NCBI GenBank assembly: GCA_030538155.1
Contig: JAUNUN010000003.1
Location: 1 to 64,000 of the forward strand
Direction: 5' to 3'
Length of the DNA stretch: 64,000 nt
From: a bacterium
GTDB lineage: Bacteria; Desulfobacterota; Desulfobulbia; Desulfobulbales; Desulfobulbaceae
This document shows positions 23,843 to 33,357 of this stretch, piece after piece (within the stretch, counting starts at the first letter, position 1; each line of letters starts with the position of its first letter). Made by a program: the position numbers and the translations under genes. The notes under the pieces are model-generated. The model ran no database searches. It was given only the letters and a program-made list of their open reading frames with translations, and was not told the origin of the DNA.

Positions 23843-23878
23843 AAACAGGCTGCCGCCATGTGCGGTAGCCTGTTTTTT
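23843..23878 (+). terminator. Rho-independent terminator
   Basis: A long stem (AAACAGGCT-CCGC with its complement, one internal mismatch) and T-run after the carbonic anhydrase gene. The hairpin also has several Ts on the other strand and could serve the convergent hydrolase gene. Confidence 0.83.
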
Positions 23879-23986
23879 ATTTGATGAGTGGTTGATGAGT
23901 GCGGGGCAGAGGCGGGATGGCCTCTTACTGCTTTTTCAGGGCAGAAACGGATAACGATTTGAATTGGAATTTGAATTGCTTTGGCT

Positions 23987-24709
23987 TCAACTATCCAGCG
24001 CCTCGCCAAGCGCGGTCAGCAAGCGCGCGCCATCACCCTGCCAGGCGCTGCCGTGCATGCAGGCAAGGATTTTAGGCTCGGTTGCGGCAAGCCTGGTCAT
24101 AATCTCCCGTACATTTTTGGTGTGGGAATAATAGTCCAGCTTGCTGCGCAACTCTTCGCTCGGACCAAGGATGTCTTCCGTGGTCAGGGGCGGGTGATCA
24201 CTGCCGCCCTGGCTGAAGAGATCGCCGCAGAACAGGGTGGCGGTGGTCTCCTCAAAGAGATAGCCGCATTCCCAGCCATGGGGCAGGTGCGGCGCATCGA
24301 TCCAGCGCACCTTATGCTTGCCCAGGCTTAAGCTTTCACCATCGGCCAAGGCCTTGGCGCTGCGATCAAAGTAATCGGCATTCACGCGTGCGTTCACCGC
24401 GCCGCACAGGGGCAGGGCCTCGGGCGCAAGACGCAGGAAATCGTTGATCGAGCCGCACTCGTCGTTCTCAAAATGGGAAAAGCCGATGTAGCGCAGTTTT
24501 TCCACCGGCATAATGGTGGCAATGGCCTCGCACACCAGGGGCAGCATCTTCCTTGGCCCAGTGTGGAAAAGCAGCGGCTGCTCATCGACCAGCAGATACT
24601 GGTTGAAGGAAAAACCGCCGTGGAACTTCCCTACCGGGGTGTTGATCCGGTAGATGTTCTCGATAATCGCATCGATACTGGTGCGTGATTCTGTGTTGGT
24701 GATTGCCAT
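23987..24709 (-). CDS. ODP-type metallo-beta-lactamase-fold protein
   Basis: A 240-residue protein like the lactamase domain of flavodiiron proteins. The metal motif is SHFENDECG (H79, E81, D83, with C85 where many relatives have His), followed by HLPHGWECG, FCGDLFSQGG and a late CMHGS. The fold supports a di-iron or di-zinc site. Members without flavodoxin domains are poorly characterised and may reduce or sense oxygen or NO. The start at 24709 has a GGAGAC site. Cysteine in place of a ligand His is shared by many members, so activity is not excluded. Confidence 0.8.
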   Translation of the reverse strand: MAITNTESRTSIDAIIENIYRINTPVGKFHGGFSFNQYLLVDEQPLLFHTGPRKMLPLVCEAIATIMPVEKLRYIGFSHFENDECGSINDFLRLAPEALPLCGAVNARVNADYFDRSAKALADGESLSLGKHKVRWIDAPHLPHGWECGYLFEETTATLFCGDLFSQGGSDHPPLTTEDILGPSEELRSKLDYYSHTKNVREIMTRLAATEPKILACMHGSAWQGDGARLLTALGEALDS

Positions 24710-25281
24710 CTGCTTGTCTCCAATGGGTGTTTCATCCTGACTGTTGCCACCTGTGTGCACAGGCGGCCCGGTATTCTGCAACTGGTCGTACACAGCTACA
24801 CACCGGTCTTCACAAGAAGAGTTGCGGGGAAGGGATAGGCGGCTTGGCCCCGGTCACGCAGGCAGCGCATCGGCAAGGGGAGATGGGCTCAACCTTATTG
24901 CGCAACGTGTACAACGCTGATTCCCAAGCCCTGTGCACACGAATCACTGTACCTGTGACAGACTTCTGCGGCAACATTCCTGTTTGCCGGGGCATGAAAA
25001 AAGTATTGTCCAATTTCCTGCGTACTGCACCGGCAAAGTCGGTTAACCCAAACCAGTGCTTTTACCCCCGGCCAGTTACAGACCTGCTCGGCCTGAAGTA
25101 TGTGTTCAAAAGATTTCAAAGTAATTAAACAATTGCTTTTAAAGAATCGCTTATTATAATAGCAAAAATGCTCGTGCAAAAGCGTATTGCCGCCCATATC
25201 GCAGCCTAAAAGAGGCTGATGGTGAATGGTTCGGCAGAATAGATGCACCTGATTTTCATCATCATACAAAAGGAGGTACAC
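24710..25281. other. Divergent intergenic region
   Basis: 572 bases between the ODP protein and the metal operon. A good sigma-70-like promoter (25133-25160) points to the operon on the right. The rest contains no reading frame I can support; the open frames present are without ribosome-binding sites or motifs. Confidence 0.5.
25133..25160 (+). promoter_or_regulatory. Predicted sigma-70 promoter
   Basis: TTGCTT at 25133 and a perfect TATAAT at 25155 with a 16-base spacer, in a locally A+T-rich tract, 120 bases upstream of the first gene of the metal operon. Confidence 0.55.
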
Positions 25282-25584
25282 ATGGCAGAGAAGAAATCGT
25301 TTGAAGAACTGAAGGAACTGTACCTGGCCAGGCTGACCCAGTATGTACCGATTGTTGACCGCGTTCACGGCAACAGTCATCCCGAATTTCATGACGTCTT
25401 TAGCGTCTATAAAACCATGAACCAAAAGATCAACGAGGCTGGCGCTGAACAAGCCGATCTGACAGGAGAATTCTCCAGGCTGCGTGAAATAACTTCCAAT
25501 TACACCCTGCCTGGTGATGTATGCGAAACCTATGCGGCTGTTTATACAATGCTGTCCGAACTTGACAAGGCCTACGAAAACTGA
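25282..25584 (+). CDS. Small hemerythrin/RIC-like protein of the metal operon
   Basis: A 100-residue soluble helical protein with an ideal AGGAGG ribosome-binding site. The segment YVPIVDRVHGNSHPEFHDVFSVYK (residues about 21-44) matches the HG-HPE motif seen in iron-sulfur-cluster-repair (RIC/YtfE) proteins and other di-iron helical proteins. It has too few His residues for a full hemerythrin. It precedes a metal-exporting ATPase by 47 bases. A metal-sensing or accessory role is inferred; function unproved. Confidence 0.6.
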   Translation: MAEKKSFEELKELYLARLTQYVPIVDRVHGNSHPEFHDVFSVYKTMNQKINEAGAEQADLTGEFSRLREITSNYTLPGDVCETYAAVYTMLSELDKAYEN

Positions 25585-25631
25585 ATCCGCCTCTTTTTAT
25601 CTGATTAAAACACAAAGAATGCAGGTGGTCC

Positions 25632-27482
25632 ATGCAGGGATTGATCCTGAGTAAAAAGAACCAGATAGCACTGGCTAGTGCCATCCTCATCACCATTGCC
25701 TTTATTGCCAAGTTAGGGTTCAAGATCGAGGCAATAGCTGTCTGGTCTTTGATGATCGCTTCTGTTATTGGTGTAGCGCCCATTGCCATTCAAGCCTATC
25801 AGGCCTTGAGAGTCAGAGTGGTAAGTATTGATGTTTTGGTGACTATTGCCGTAATCGGTGCTTTTATCATCCAAAACTTCGAGGAATCCGCCATTGTTAC
25901 CTTTCTTTTCCTCTTTGGCGCGTATCTGGAGCAGCGCACCCTGAACAAGACCCGTGCCGCCATCAAGGAACTTACCGAAATGGCGCCCGAAAGCGCCCTC
26001 AAACAGATGGGAAACGGTGAGTTTGTTGAGGTTGGGGTTGAAGAGGTGGATGTCGGCGATATTCTGCTGGTTAAAACCGGCGCCAAAATCCCTGTGGATG
26101 GCAAGGTGCTCTCCGGAGCGGGCAGTATCAATGAAGCCAGCATTACCGGTGAATCGCTGCCTGTGGAAAAGGAGCTTGGCTCCGGCGTCTATGCAGGCAC
26201 CATTTTAGACAACGGCACCCTGCAAATTTCGGCAGACCGGGTGGGCGAAGACACCACCTTCGGTAAGATCATTGAACTGGTTGAGGAGGCCCAAGATTCC
26301 AAATCAGAGGCCGAGCGCTTTATCGATCGCTTTTCCAAGTACTACACTCCGGCGGTTTTGGGCCTGGGCGTTTTAGTGTGGCTGATCACCAGAGATTTTG
26401 AATTGGCCATCACCATCCTTGTTTTGGGTTGTCCGGGGGCATTGGTTATCGGCGTGCCGGTCTCGCATGTGGCCGGTATCGGCAATGGGGCCCGCCATGG
26501 CATCCTGCTGAAAGGCAGCGAGGTTATTAGTGATTTCAGCCGCCTGGACACCATGGTGTTCGACAAAACAGGCACGCTCACGGTCGGCAATCCATCGGTC
26601 GCGGAAAAGATTTTTTACGCAGATGACCACGAAAAAGCGCTGAGCTATCTGGCCAGTATCGAGGCTGAATCTGATCATCCGCTGGCAAAGGCCGTACTGA
26701 CAGAAATTGGCGCAACTGCTTTCTTGCCGGTTGCAGACACCGAAGTGGTTAAGGGCGGCGGTGTTGTGGCCACCGTTGCAGGCCACAGGGTGGCGGTGGG
26801 CAATGCAGCGCTGATGGAACGAGAGAATGTTCCTCTACATGCCCAGGCCAGGGCCGATCTTGCCCGCCTTGCAGGCAGCGGCAACTCGCTTGTGCTGACT
26901 GCGGTTGATGGAGAACTCCACATACTGATGGGCGTACGCGATCAAATTCGCCCAGGCGTGGTCAACGACCTGCACAGGCTCAAGAAGTTGGGGGTAAAAA
27001 ACCTGGTCATGCTTTCAGGCGACAACCAGGGCACTGTGGATGCAGTGAGCAGGGAACTGGGCGTGACCGAAGCCCACGGCAACATGCTTCCTGAAGACAA
27101 ATCCGCCTATATCAGAAAGCTGATTGAGGAACAGAAACAGATTGTGGCTTTTGTGGGCGATGGCGTCAATGACAGCCCCTCCCTGGCCCTGGCGAATATC
27201 GGCATTGCCATGGGCAGCGGCACAGATGTTGCCATCGAAACCTCCGACGTGGTGCTGATGAATTCCGACTTCAGCCGTCTGCCCCATGCGCTTGGTCTGG
27301 TGAAGGCCACAGCCCGGAACATGAAGCAGAACATCGTCATTGCCATCGGAGTGGTGTTATTTTTGTTGGCCAGTGTTTTCTTGAGCGAGTGGATGAATAT
27401 GTCGATCGGGATGTTGGCCCATGAGGCCAGTATTTTGGTTGTTATCCTGAATGGCATGAGGCTCTTGCGGTATAGGCTGTAA
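25632..27482 (+). CDS. P1B-type heavy-metal ATPase with a CPG motif
   Basis: A 616-residue P-type ATPase. The actuator motif TGESLPV, phosphorylation site DKTGTLT (D311), SDHPLAK nucleotide-binding motif and GDGVNDSPSLA hinge are intact. The intramembrane metal motif is CPG (C267-P268-G269, LGCPGALVIG) rather than the common CPC, SPC or TPC, so the metal cannot be named from family rules. It has no N-terminal HMA domain. The missing HMA is encoded separately just downstream. Cytoplasmic export of iron, cobalt, zinc or a similar metal is likely. It has an AGGTGG ribosome-binding site. Confidence 0.88.
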   Translation: MQGLILSKKNQIALASAILITIAFIAKLGFKIEAIAVWSLMIASVIGVAPIAIQAYQALRVRVVSIDVLVTIAVIGAFIIQNFEESAIVTFLFLFGAYLEQRTLNKTRAAIKELTEMAPESALKQMGNGEFVEVGVEEVDVGDILLVKTGAKIPVDGKVLSGAGSINEASITGESLPVEKELGSGVYAGTILDNGTLQISADRVGEDTTFGKIIELVEEAQDSKSEAERFIDRFSKYYTPAVLGLGVLVWLITRDFELAITILVLGCPGALVIGVPVSHVAGIGNGARHGILLKGSEVISDFSRLDTMVFDKTGTLTVGNPSVAEKIFYADDHEKALSYLASIEAESDHPLAKAVLTEIGATAFLPVADTEVVKGGGVVATVAGHRVAVGNAALMERENVPLHAQARADLARLAGSGNSLVLTAVDGELHILMGVRDQIRPGVVNDLHRLKKLGVKNLVMLSGDNQGTVDAVSRELGVTEAHGNMLPEDKSAYIRKLIEEQKQIVAFVGDGVNDSPSLALANIGIAMGSGTDVAIETSDVVLMNSDFSRLPHALGLVKATARNMKQNIVIAIGVVLFLLASVFLSEWMNMSIGMLAHEASILVVILNGMRLLRYRL

Positions 27483-27508
27483 TACTAAAAACAGAATGGA
27501 GAATGAAG

Positions 27509-27748
27509 ATGCAACTGAAGATGCAAAAGGCGACGATTCAATTGGAGACTTTGACGTGCCCATCTTGTGTGCTGAAAATTGAAAGCGCGGTCAAGGGCCT
27601 TGAAGGTGTGGATAAAGACAGTTTACAAGTCCTCTTCAATGCGAGCCGAGTTAAAGTTGATTTTCACCAGGAGAAAGTTTCTGTGCAAGACGTTGAAACA
27701 GCTATTTCAAAACTTGGCTACCAGGTTAAAAAATCGACAGTTAAGTAA
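27509..27748 (+). CDS. Stand-alone HMA-domain metallochaperone-like protein
   Basis: A 79-residue ferredoxin-like HMA domain with the metal-binding motif TCPSC (LETLTCPSCVLKIESAVKGLEGV). ATG 27503 is also possible but GGAG spacing favours 27509. It follows the ATPase by 26 bases and probably delivers or senses its metal. HMA domains normally fused to such ATPases appear here as a separate protein. A bidirectional terminator follows. Confidence 0.82.
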   Translation: MQLKMQKATIQLETLTCPSCVLKIESAVKGLEGVDKDSLQVLFNASRVKVDFHQEKVSVQDVETAISKLGYQVKKSTVK

Positions 27749-27757
27749 AATGTCTAT

Positions 27758-27794
27758 AAAAAAAGCCAGGCAGCTAGAGAGCCCGGCTTTTTTT
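27758..27794. terminator. Bidirectional terminator
   Basis: An A-rich/T-rich hairpin (AAAAAAAGCC with GGCTTTTTT) lies between the convergent HMA and inositol-phosphate synthase genes. U-runs form on both strands. Confidence 0.75.
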
Positions 27795-27819
27795 GAATTG
27801 TTGTCGTTACGTGTAGTCG

Positions 27820-28902
27820 TTAGTTCTTGCCGTACTGTTCGATAAAGGCCTCGGTTTTTCGGCGGCATTCATCATCGTAGTACTGCTCGGGCGGTGATTT
27901 GAAAAAGTAGGATGAAGGTGCAGTGATGGCCCCGGACAAACCGTTTTCCAGGGCGAGCTTGGCGCAGCGCACTGCATCGATGATGACGCCGGCCGAGTTG
28001 GGGCTGTCGTGCACCTCGAGCTTCCCTTCAAAATGCAGGCTGACATCACCAAAGGTGGTGCCTTCCATGCGGATATAGCACCACTTGCGGTCATCCAGCC
28101 ACTCGATGTAGTCAGAAGGGCCGATGTGCACGTTTTTCGGTTTCATACCGCCGGTAATCTGGCTGGTGACCGCATCGGTCTTGGAGATTTTCTTGCTCTC
28201 CAGGCGCTCCCGCTCCAGCATGTTGAGAAAATCCGTATTGCCGCCCACATTGAGCTGGTAGGTGCGATCCAGGCGCACACCCCGGTCTTCAAACAGTCGG
28301 GCCAAAACCCGGTGCAGGATGGTGGCCCCCACCTGGCTCTTGATGTCATCCCCCAGGCAGGGCAGACCCTTATCCTGGAAGCGTTGCTGCCACTGCGGCT
28401 CACGGGCAATGAAGACCGGAATGGCATTGACCAGGGCGCAACCTGCCTCAAGGATCTGCTCCACATACCATTCCGTGGCCTTTCCGCTGCCCACGGGCAG
28501 GTAGTTGATCACCACATCGGTTTTGGTCTCCCGCAGGATGGAAACCACGTCAACCGCCTCGCCCGGCGCTTCCTGCAGCACCGGCGCTACATATTTGCCG
28601 ATGCCGTCCAGGGTCTTGCCGCGGTGTACCGGCACGCCCAGGTTGGGCACTTCACAGAATTTGACCGCGCAGTTCGGTTCCGCAAAGATGGCCTCGCTCA
28701 AGTCCTTGCCCACCTTGGTGGTATTGATGTCAAAGGCGGCGGAGAATTCGACGTCGCGAATGTGCAAACCACCCAGGTTGACGTGCATCAAACCCGGCAC
28801 CTGGTCGCTATCCTGGGCATTCTTGTAGTACTCGACGCCCTGAACCAGGGCATTGGCGCAGTTGCCCACGCCGATGATCGCCACTCTCACTGTGCGTGCC
28901 AT
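27820..28902 (-). CDS. ino1: Inositol-3-phosphate synthase
   Basis: A 360-residue bacterial-type Ino1, about the length of the mycobacterial enzyme. The NAD motif is [12 protein letters not shown] near residue 10, and the family segment [15 protein letters not shown] is present in the middle. It converts glucose 6-phosphate to inositol 3-phosphate, the first step to inositol compounds. The start at 28902 has a CAGGAGG site. The preceding gene of the operon, a CDP-alcohol phosphatidyltransferase, makes an inositol phospholipid the likely product. Confidence 0.92.
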   Translation of the reverse strand: MARTVRVAIIGVGNCANALVQGVEYYKNAQDSDQVPGLMHVNLGGLHIRDVEFSAAFDINTTKVGKDLSEAIFAEPNCAVKFCEVPNLGVPVHRGKTLDGIGKYVAPVLQEAPGEAVDVVSILRETKTDVVINYLPVGSGKATEWYVEQILEAGCALVNAIPVFIAREPQWQQRFQDKGLPCLGDDIKSQVGATILHRVLARLFEDRGVRLDRTYQLNVGGNTDFLNMLERERLESKKISKTDAVTSQITGGMKPKNVHIGPSDYIEWLDDRKWCYIRMEGTTFGDVSLHFEGKLEVHDSPNSAGVIIDAVRCAKLALENGLSGAITAPSSYFFKSPPEQYYDDECRRKTEAFIEQYGKN

Positions 28903-28945
28903 GGATGAAACCTCCTGTTTTTTGACATCATAGCCTGTGGCCAGA

Positions 28946-29542
28946 CTATGGTAGCTTTGCTCTGAAGACGGTGAGCAGGCGCTGCACGGCCGTGGCCCAG
29001 GCACCGAGGGCAACCAGCGCACAGGCAAGCAACAGCGCAATGCTTCCCACCATATCTGCCAAAAAAAGAGCGGCAATCATGGCGATAAGCCGCTCCATGC
29101 GGGTAAAAAAACCGACCTCGCAGGGAATGCCCAAGCCCTCTGCCCGCGCCCGCACGTAACTCACCATAAAAGAACCGGTCAGGGCCAGCGGTGCGGCGTA
29201 GAGCAGGGCAGGGTGCTCCGTGCCGGCAGTTCCTGCCAGAAGAGCGGTGAACAGTGCGGCCTCTGCCACCCGGTCCAAGCTGGAATCAAGGGCTGCGCCT
29301 GCCTTGGAAACGGTTCCGGTCAATCTGGCCACGCCGCCGTCAAGGGCATCAAAAAGACTGCCGATGGTAAAAACCAGACCTGCCTGCCAGTAGTGACCTG
29401 TCCAGGCAATGATGGAGGCAAGAAGGCAGAGTAAAAAACCGGCAATGCTTATGGTTGCGGGCTTGACAGACAGGGATGCCAGCAGTTTGACGAAGGGGTG
29501 GAGCAGCTTCCTGCCCTGATCGTGGATGAAGTTGAGAAGCAT
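28946..29542 (-). CDS. CDP-alcohol phosphatidyltransferase, probable PI(P) synthase
   Basis: A 198-residue membrane enzyme with about five or six helices. The catalytic signature is intact: [12 protein letters not shown] then [10 protein letters not shown], that is DG-x2-AR-x8-G-x3-D-x3-D. It joins CDP-diacylglycerol to an alcohol. The neighbour ino1 (43 bases downstream) points to inositol or inositol phosphate, as in actinobacterial PIP synthase, but the family also makes other phospholipids. The ribosome-binding site is weak. Confidence 0.83.
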   Translation of the reverse strand: MLLNFIHDQGRKLLHPFVKLLASLSVKPATISIAGFLLCLLASIIAWTGHYWQAGLVFTIGSLFDALDGGVARLTGTVSKAGAALDSSLDRVAEAALFTALLAGTAGTEHPALLYAAPLALTGSFMVSYVRARAEGLGIPCEVGFFTRMERLIAMIAALFLADMVGSIALLLACALVALGAWATAVQRLLTVFRAKLP

Positions 29543-29992
29543 GGTACAGGCTGTGGGGATTGTGCTCTGCTCTTGCCGCCTCTATGTTTTCAGGCCTCTG
29601 TGTCTCTGCTCCCGACCGGCATCGGGTTTTCCTGTATTCTCTTGCGCAGGTCTGGAACAGCGGGCCGGCGGGCAAGAAAGAAGGGGCTCAAGCTCATAAT
29701 TCGTGCCCTTTGCCTGTGTGCCCGGCCAGAAAATAAATTTTATTTTTTCACCAAAACAGCAAGTTAGATTGTAGTATCAGTAAAACTTACATTTTTTCAG
29801 AACGTCTACGCAGGTTAAGCCAAATGCCTGTTGAGTGCAACTGATTTTGATGGCGCCCGGGTGCGGACGCAAGAGAGCATACGAATGGATAAACCCGCGC
29901 CATAGTTGCGGATTTGCGGCATGGCGCGGGCAAGGTGACGGCTCTGGTCGAGCTGGTACTAGACTGAAGGAAAGGCGGGAAAAAAGATGGAA
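29543..29992. other. Intergenic region between the phospholipid and ferritin-like genes
   Basis: 450 bases between two leftward genes. It contains an A+T-rich tract near 29735-29815 that probably holds the promoter for the leftward phosphatidyltransferase-ino1 unit. I see no gene, repeat or clear terminator. Confidence 0.45.
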
Positions 29993-30463
29993 TTAGAGCA
30001 GCCCGGCCAAGAGACGCAGGTGGGCGCGTTCCTCCTCGATGCAGTCCTGAATATACTTTTTCTCACCTTCGGGCACAAATTCACGCATTTCCGTGAAAAA
30101 AAGGATGGTATCCTTTTCAAAGCCCATGGCCGTATTGATGGCTTCTTCACGGCTACCGCTGAAACCCTTGATCTTGTCCACATCACCCAAGCGAAACAGG
30201 GTGTGGGAATCAATCAGATAGGTGAGGTAGCCGGCGTATTCGTCCTCTTCGGCCCAGGCCGGCAGTTCTACCTGACCCAGCCGCTCGTAGAGCTTGCGGA
30301 AGATTTCGCGGTGCTTGGTTTCTTCAGCCGCCAGAAAACGAAAGGTTTCTTTTAATTTCTCATCAGTCGAGGTTTCCACCAGGCGATTGTAAAAAACCTC
30401 GCCCCTGGTTTCCACTTCTTGGGCAGCCAGCAAGATATCGGTTGCCTTAAAAATTCCAGCCAT
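29993..30463 (-). CDS. Rubrerythrin/ferritin-like di-iron protein
   Basis: A 156-residue four-helix protein. Repeated E...ExxH patterns are visible (EVETRGEVFYNRL, FLAAEETKHREIF, EKDTILFFTEMREFV, CIEEERAHLRLL), the di-iron ligands of the rubrerythrin-type domain. It has no rubredoxin domain. It follows floxA by 8 bases in the same direction, so it may be the last gene of the flox-hdr operon and handle peroxide or iron. Confidence 0.85.
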   Translation of the reverse strand: MAGIFKATDILLAAQEVETRGEVFYNRLVETSTDEKLKETFRFLAAEETKHREIFRKLYERLGQVELPAWAEEDEYAGYLTYLIDSHTLFRLGDVDKIKGFSGSREEAINTAMGFEKDTILFFTEMREFVPEGEKKYIQDCIEEERAHLRLLAGLL

Positions 30464-30471
30464 AATCGCTC

Positions 30472-31302
30472 CTACAGTTCAGAGGGCAGTTCTTTGAGTT
30501 GGGCATAGGTAAAGACCGGGCCATCCTGGCAGACATATTTGGTGCCGATATTGCAGCGGCCGCAGATGCCGACTCCACATTTCATGCGTTTTTCCAGGGT
30601 GGTGATGATCTGCTCATCTTCAAAGCCCAACTTCTTCAAGGCCTGCAAGGTGAATTTGATCATGATCGGCGGGCCGCAGGTGATGGCCACCGTGTTTTCC
30701 GGGGATGGATTCATCTCCAAAAGGATATTGGGGATCAGGCCCACCTTGTGTTCCCAGCCGGGATATTCGTTGTCGATACAGAGCACGGTGTTGACGTCAT
30801 CCCGGCCCAGCCAGTCCGGCAGTTCTGCCTGATAGGTGAGGTCATTCGGCGTACGGGCCCCGTAGAGCAGGGTGATGTCTTTAAAATCTTCCCGTTTATC
30901 GAGCATATAGGTGAAGAGGGTGCGCAAAGGGGCCATGCCGATGCCGCCGCCGATGAAGAGGATGTTCTTGCCCTTCATGTCCTCAACCGGAAAGGCCTTG
31001 CCCAAAGGCGCGCGCACACCCACCTGATCACCGGGTCTGAGCTGGTGCAAACGGGTGGTGACCTCGCCCACGCGCATGACGCTGAACTGGAGATAGTCCA
31101 TGCGGGTGGGTGAGGAGTTGATGACAAAGGTGGATTCGCCTGCGCCAAAGAGCGAAAGCTGGCCCACCTGACCGGGCTGAAAGGAAAAGGTCTGCATCTT
31201 GGCCTCGTCATTGAGCACCAGCCTAAATGATTTGATATTCGGCGTTTCCTCAATAACTTCAACCACGGTCGCCATATCGGGAAGGTAGGGATTAGCGCTC
31301 AT
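30472..31302 (-). CDS. floxA: FAD/NAD-binding subunit of the Flox complex
   Basis: A 276-residue ferredoxin-reductase-like protein. An FAD domain (MTRxx-type RMDYLQFSVMRVG), NAD domain with IGGGIGMAPLRTLF, and a C-terminal cysteine cluster KCGVGICGRCNIG...CQDG for a [2Fe-2S] centre, as in PyrK and AsrB. In sulfate reducers the Flox complex passes NADH electrons to Hdr with flavin bifurcation. The start at 31302 is preferred over 31308 because AGGAG lies 7 bases upstream. It overlaps floxB by 11 bases. Confidence 0.88.
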   Translation of the reverse strand: MSANPYLPDMATVVEVIEETPNIKSFRLVLNDEAKMQTFSFQPGQVGQLSLFGAGESTFVINSSPTRMDYLQFSVMRVGEVTTRLHQLRPGDQVGVRAPLGKAFPVEDMKGKNILFIGGGIGMAPLRTLFTYMLDKREDFKDITLLYGARTPNDLTYQAELPDWLGRDDVNTVLCIDNEYPGWEHKVGLIPNILLEMNPSPENTVAITCGPPIMIKFTLQALKKLGFEDEQIITTLEKRMKCGVGICGRCNIGTKYVCQDGPVFTYAQLKELPSEL

Positions 31303-32329
31303 CGACATGCTCCTGTGCTGCCATCACGACCTGGCGGATATCGACCCCGGCCGGACATTGTTTGATACAGCGACCGCATCCGCAGCAGGCAATATGCCCT
31401 TGGTGCAGATCCGGATAGTAGCTGAACTTGTGACCAACCCTGTTCTTGAGACGGTGTGCCTTGGTGGCGCGCGGGTTGTGGCCGCTGCCCTCCAGGGTGA
31501 AGGTGTGGGACATGCAGTTGTCCCAGGAACGCAGGCGACGGCTGGTCAGTCCTGCCTCGTCATCGGTGATGTTGAAGCAGTAGCAGGTGGGGCACATATA
31601 GGTGCAGGCCCCGCAGGAGATGCACTTGGCAGACTGCATCTGCCAGAAGTCCATGTCGTCAAAGCGCTCCAGAAGCTTTTTCGCGGCAGAGGCATAGTCA
31701 TGGGCCTCGCCCATCAACTCCCTTGCCTTGGCATGGTTGGCCGCAGCTTCCTCTGCCTTGGCTCCGGCATCTTCAAAGAGGCTGTCGCCAAGCAGTTGTT
31801 CACCCTTGTCAGTAACGGCTTTGGCAACAAAACCGCCTTCCACTGCGGTAAGCAGGATGTCTGAACCCGTTTCATCTGCCGGGCCGCTGCCCACGCTGTG
31901 GCAGAAGCAGGTCGTTTCCGGCCGCGCGCAGGCCAGAGTGATGAAGGTGGCCCCATCGCGCCGCCGGATATAGTAGGGATCTTTAATAGTCTCGGTTTCA
32001 TAAACCGGGTCAAAAATAAGCTTGCCGCGCGCGCCGCAGGGGCGACAGCCGATAACCACGATCTCGCCCTCGGGCAGGTGCTCCTTCAGCTCCAGCCTCT
32101 TGCCGGATTCTTCCGGATAGCGCTGCACCGTGAGCAGGGTTTCGTTGCGGGGAAAGGTGGCATCCTTGGGCGAAATAACGGCCATGCGGGAAAAATCCAA
32201 CTGCATGCCGGGCCGCAAACGGCGGAAGGTGGTGGTGCCGCCGGAGGCCACCGGGGCCAGCACACTCGATTTTTCCGCCAGGGCCTGCGCAAGACGCTCC
32301 AAATTGGCCTGAGTGATGAATCGTTCCAT
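31292..32329 (-). CDS. floxB: Flox iron-sulfur subunit B (AsrA-like)
   Basis: A 345-residue protein with two [4Fe-4S] motifs near the C terminus: CISCGACTYMCPTC and CCGCGRCIKQCP. The first 200 residues resemble the N-terminal half of anaerobic sulfite reductase subunit A. The name Flox follows the Desulfovibrio flox-hdr cluster, where B and C are iron-sulfur electron-transfer subunits. Its ATG overlaps the stop of the upstream gene (TAATG). It likely relays electrons between FloxA and FloxC/D. Confidence 0.85.
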   Translation of the reverse strand: MERFITQANLERLAQALAEKSSVLAPVASGGTTTFRRLRPGMQLDFSRMAVISPKDATFPRNETLLTVQRYPEESGKRLELKEHLPEGEIVVIGCRPCGARGKLIFDPVYETETIKDPYYIRRRDGATFITLACARPETTCFCHSVGSGPADETGSDILLTAVEGGFVAKAVTDKGEQLLGDSLFEDAGAKAEEAAANHAKARELMGEAHDYASAAKKLLERFDDMDFWQMQSAKCISCGACTYMCPTCYCFNITDDEAGLTSRRLRSWDNCMSHTFTLEGSGHNPRATKAHRLKNRVGHKFSYYPDLHQGHIACCGCGRCIKQCPAGVDIRQVVMAAQEHVDER

Positions 32330-33288
32330 TACCAGTCTCGCTCCTTGATGCGGGCCTCTTCCACCTGAAAGGTGAGAAGCGGCGGGGTCTTGTCCAGCGT
32401 GATTCCTGCCTGATGGCCAAAGACTTCCCGCACCTGTTTGTTCATGTAGCGGCGCAGCAGCATCAGTGGGATGTCCACCGGGCAGGCGCGCTCGCACTCA
32501 CCGCATTCGGTGCAGCGGCCGGTCAGGTGGGAGACATGAATCATCTGGAACATGAAGTTTTCAGCCGGGGTGTTTTCCTGGCTCATCCACAGCGGGTCGC
32601 GGCTGCCGGCGATGCAGTAGTCCTGGCATACGCACATGGGGCAGACATTGCGGCAGGCATAGCAGCGGATGCAGCGGCTCATGGTGTCCTGCCAGAAGGC
32701 GAGCTTTTCGGCACCTGATTTGGCTTCAAAGTCATCCTGACAGGCAAGGCCGACGTCATTTGGCCGTTCAGCATGCTTTTCGCCGATGAGCACATCCGCA
32801 AGCAGCGGGTCGGGATAGGCGCAGATCCGGCACTTGTCGGCCAGCACGTCCTGCACCTTCAGTGTGGTCTTCTCACCGGCAATCGTGATCTCTAACTCAT
32901 CCGCGCCGATTTCCACGGCCTCGACAAAGCCCGGATCTGCCGGCAGGGCCGCGCGGATTTTGCGCTGGCTGACCACGCCGTCGCAGCAGAGCCCAAAGAG
33001 CACCACCTCATCCCGCTCAATCAGCTTTTCGGTGAGCAGTTCAATAATGCTGCGGCTATGACAACCCCGCACCACAATGCCGATTTTCGTCCCCTTGAAG
33101 CCGGTGGCATAGGTGGCCAGGTTGTGCACGGCCAAGGGGCTGATGTTCAGCCTGTCCAGATCCGCCTCGGTGTGGATGAACAGCGGGGTAGCATGCAGGG
33201 GGTCATAGCCCTCTTCCCAGCCGATCACACAATCGAGTGAGTCCAAATGCCCCCGGATGGCGGCCTTTAACTCTTCCAATTGGGACAT
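32329..33288 (-). CDS. floxC: Flox iron-sulfur subunit C (FrhB-like)
   Basis: A 319-residue protein with two clusters, CIRCYACRNVCPMC and CTECGECERACPVD, and an N-terminal region like the coenzyme F420 hydrogenase beta family (FCCDG/VVSQRK segment GLCCDGVV). A strong GGGAGGAGAA site fixes the start at 33288. It sits between floxB and the MvhD-like gene, completing the flox set. The letters B and C are assigned by gene order and could be swapped in another nomenclature. Confidence 0.83.
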   Translation of the reverse strand: MSQLEELKAAIRGHLDSLDCVIGWEEGYDPLHATPLFIHTEADLDRLNISPLAVHNLATYATGFKGTKIGIVVRGCHSRSIIELLTEKLIERDEVVLFGLCCDGVVSQRKIRAALPADPGFVEAVEIGADELEITIAGEKTTLKVQDVLADKCRICAYPDPLLADVLIGEKHAERPNDVGLACQDDFEAKSGAEKLAFWQDTMSRCIRCYACRNVCPMCVCQDYCIAGSRDPLWMSQENTPAENFMFQMIHVSHLTGRCTECGECERACPVDIPLMLLRRYMNKQVREVFGHQAGITLDKTPPLLTFQVEEARIKERDW

Positions 33289-33357
33289 TTCTCCTCCCTT
33301 TGATAACAAATTCGTCTGTTCGCTGGTGCTGATCCCTTGCGGCAGCCCTTATGCGCC

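Noticed and set aside
24895-25452. 185-residue leftward frame
   Set aside because: It overlaps the well-supported gene at 25282 (perfect ribosome-binding site) and shows no protein motif.
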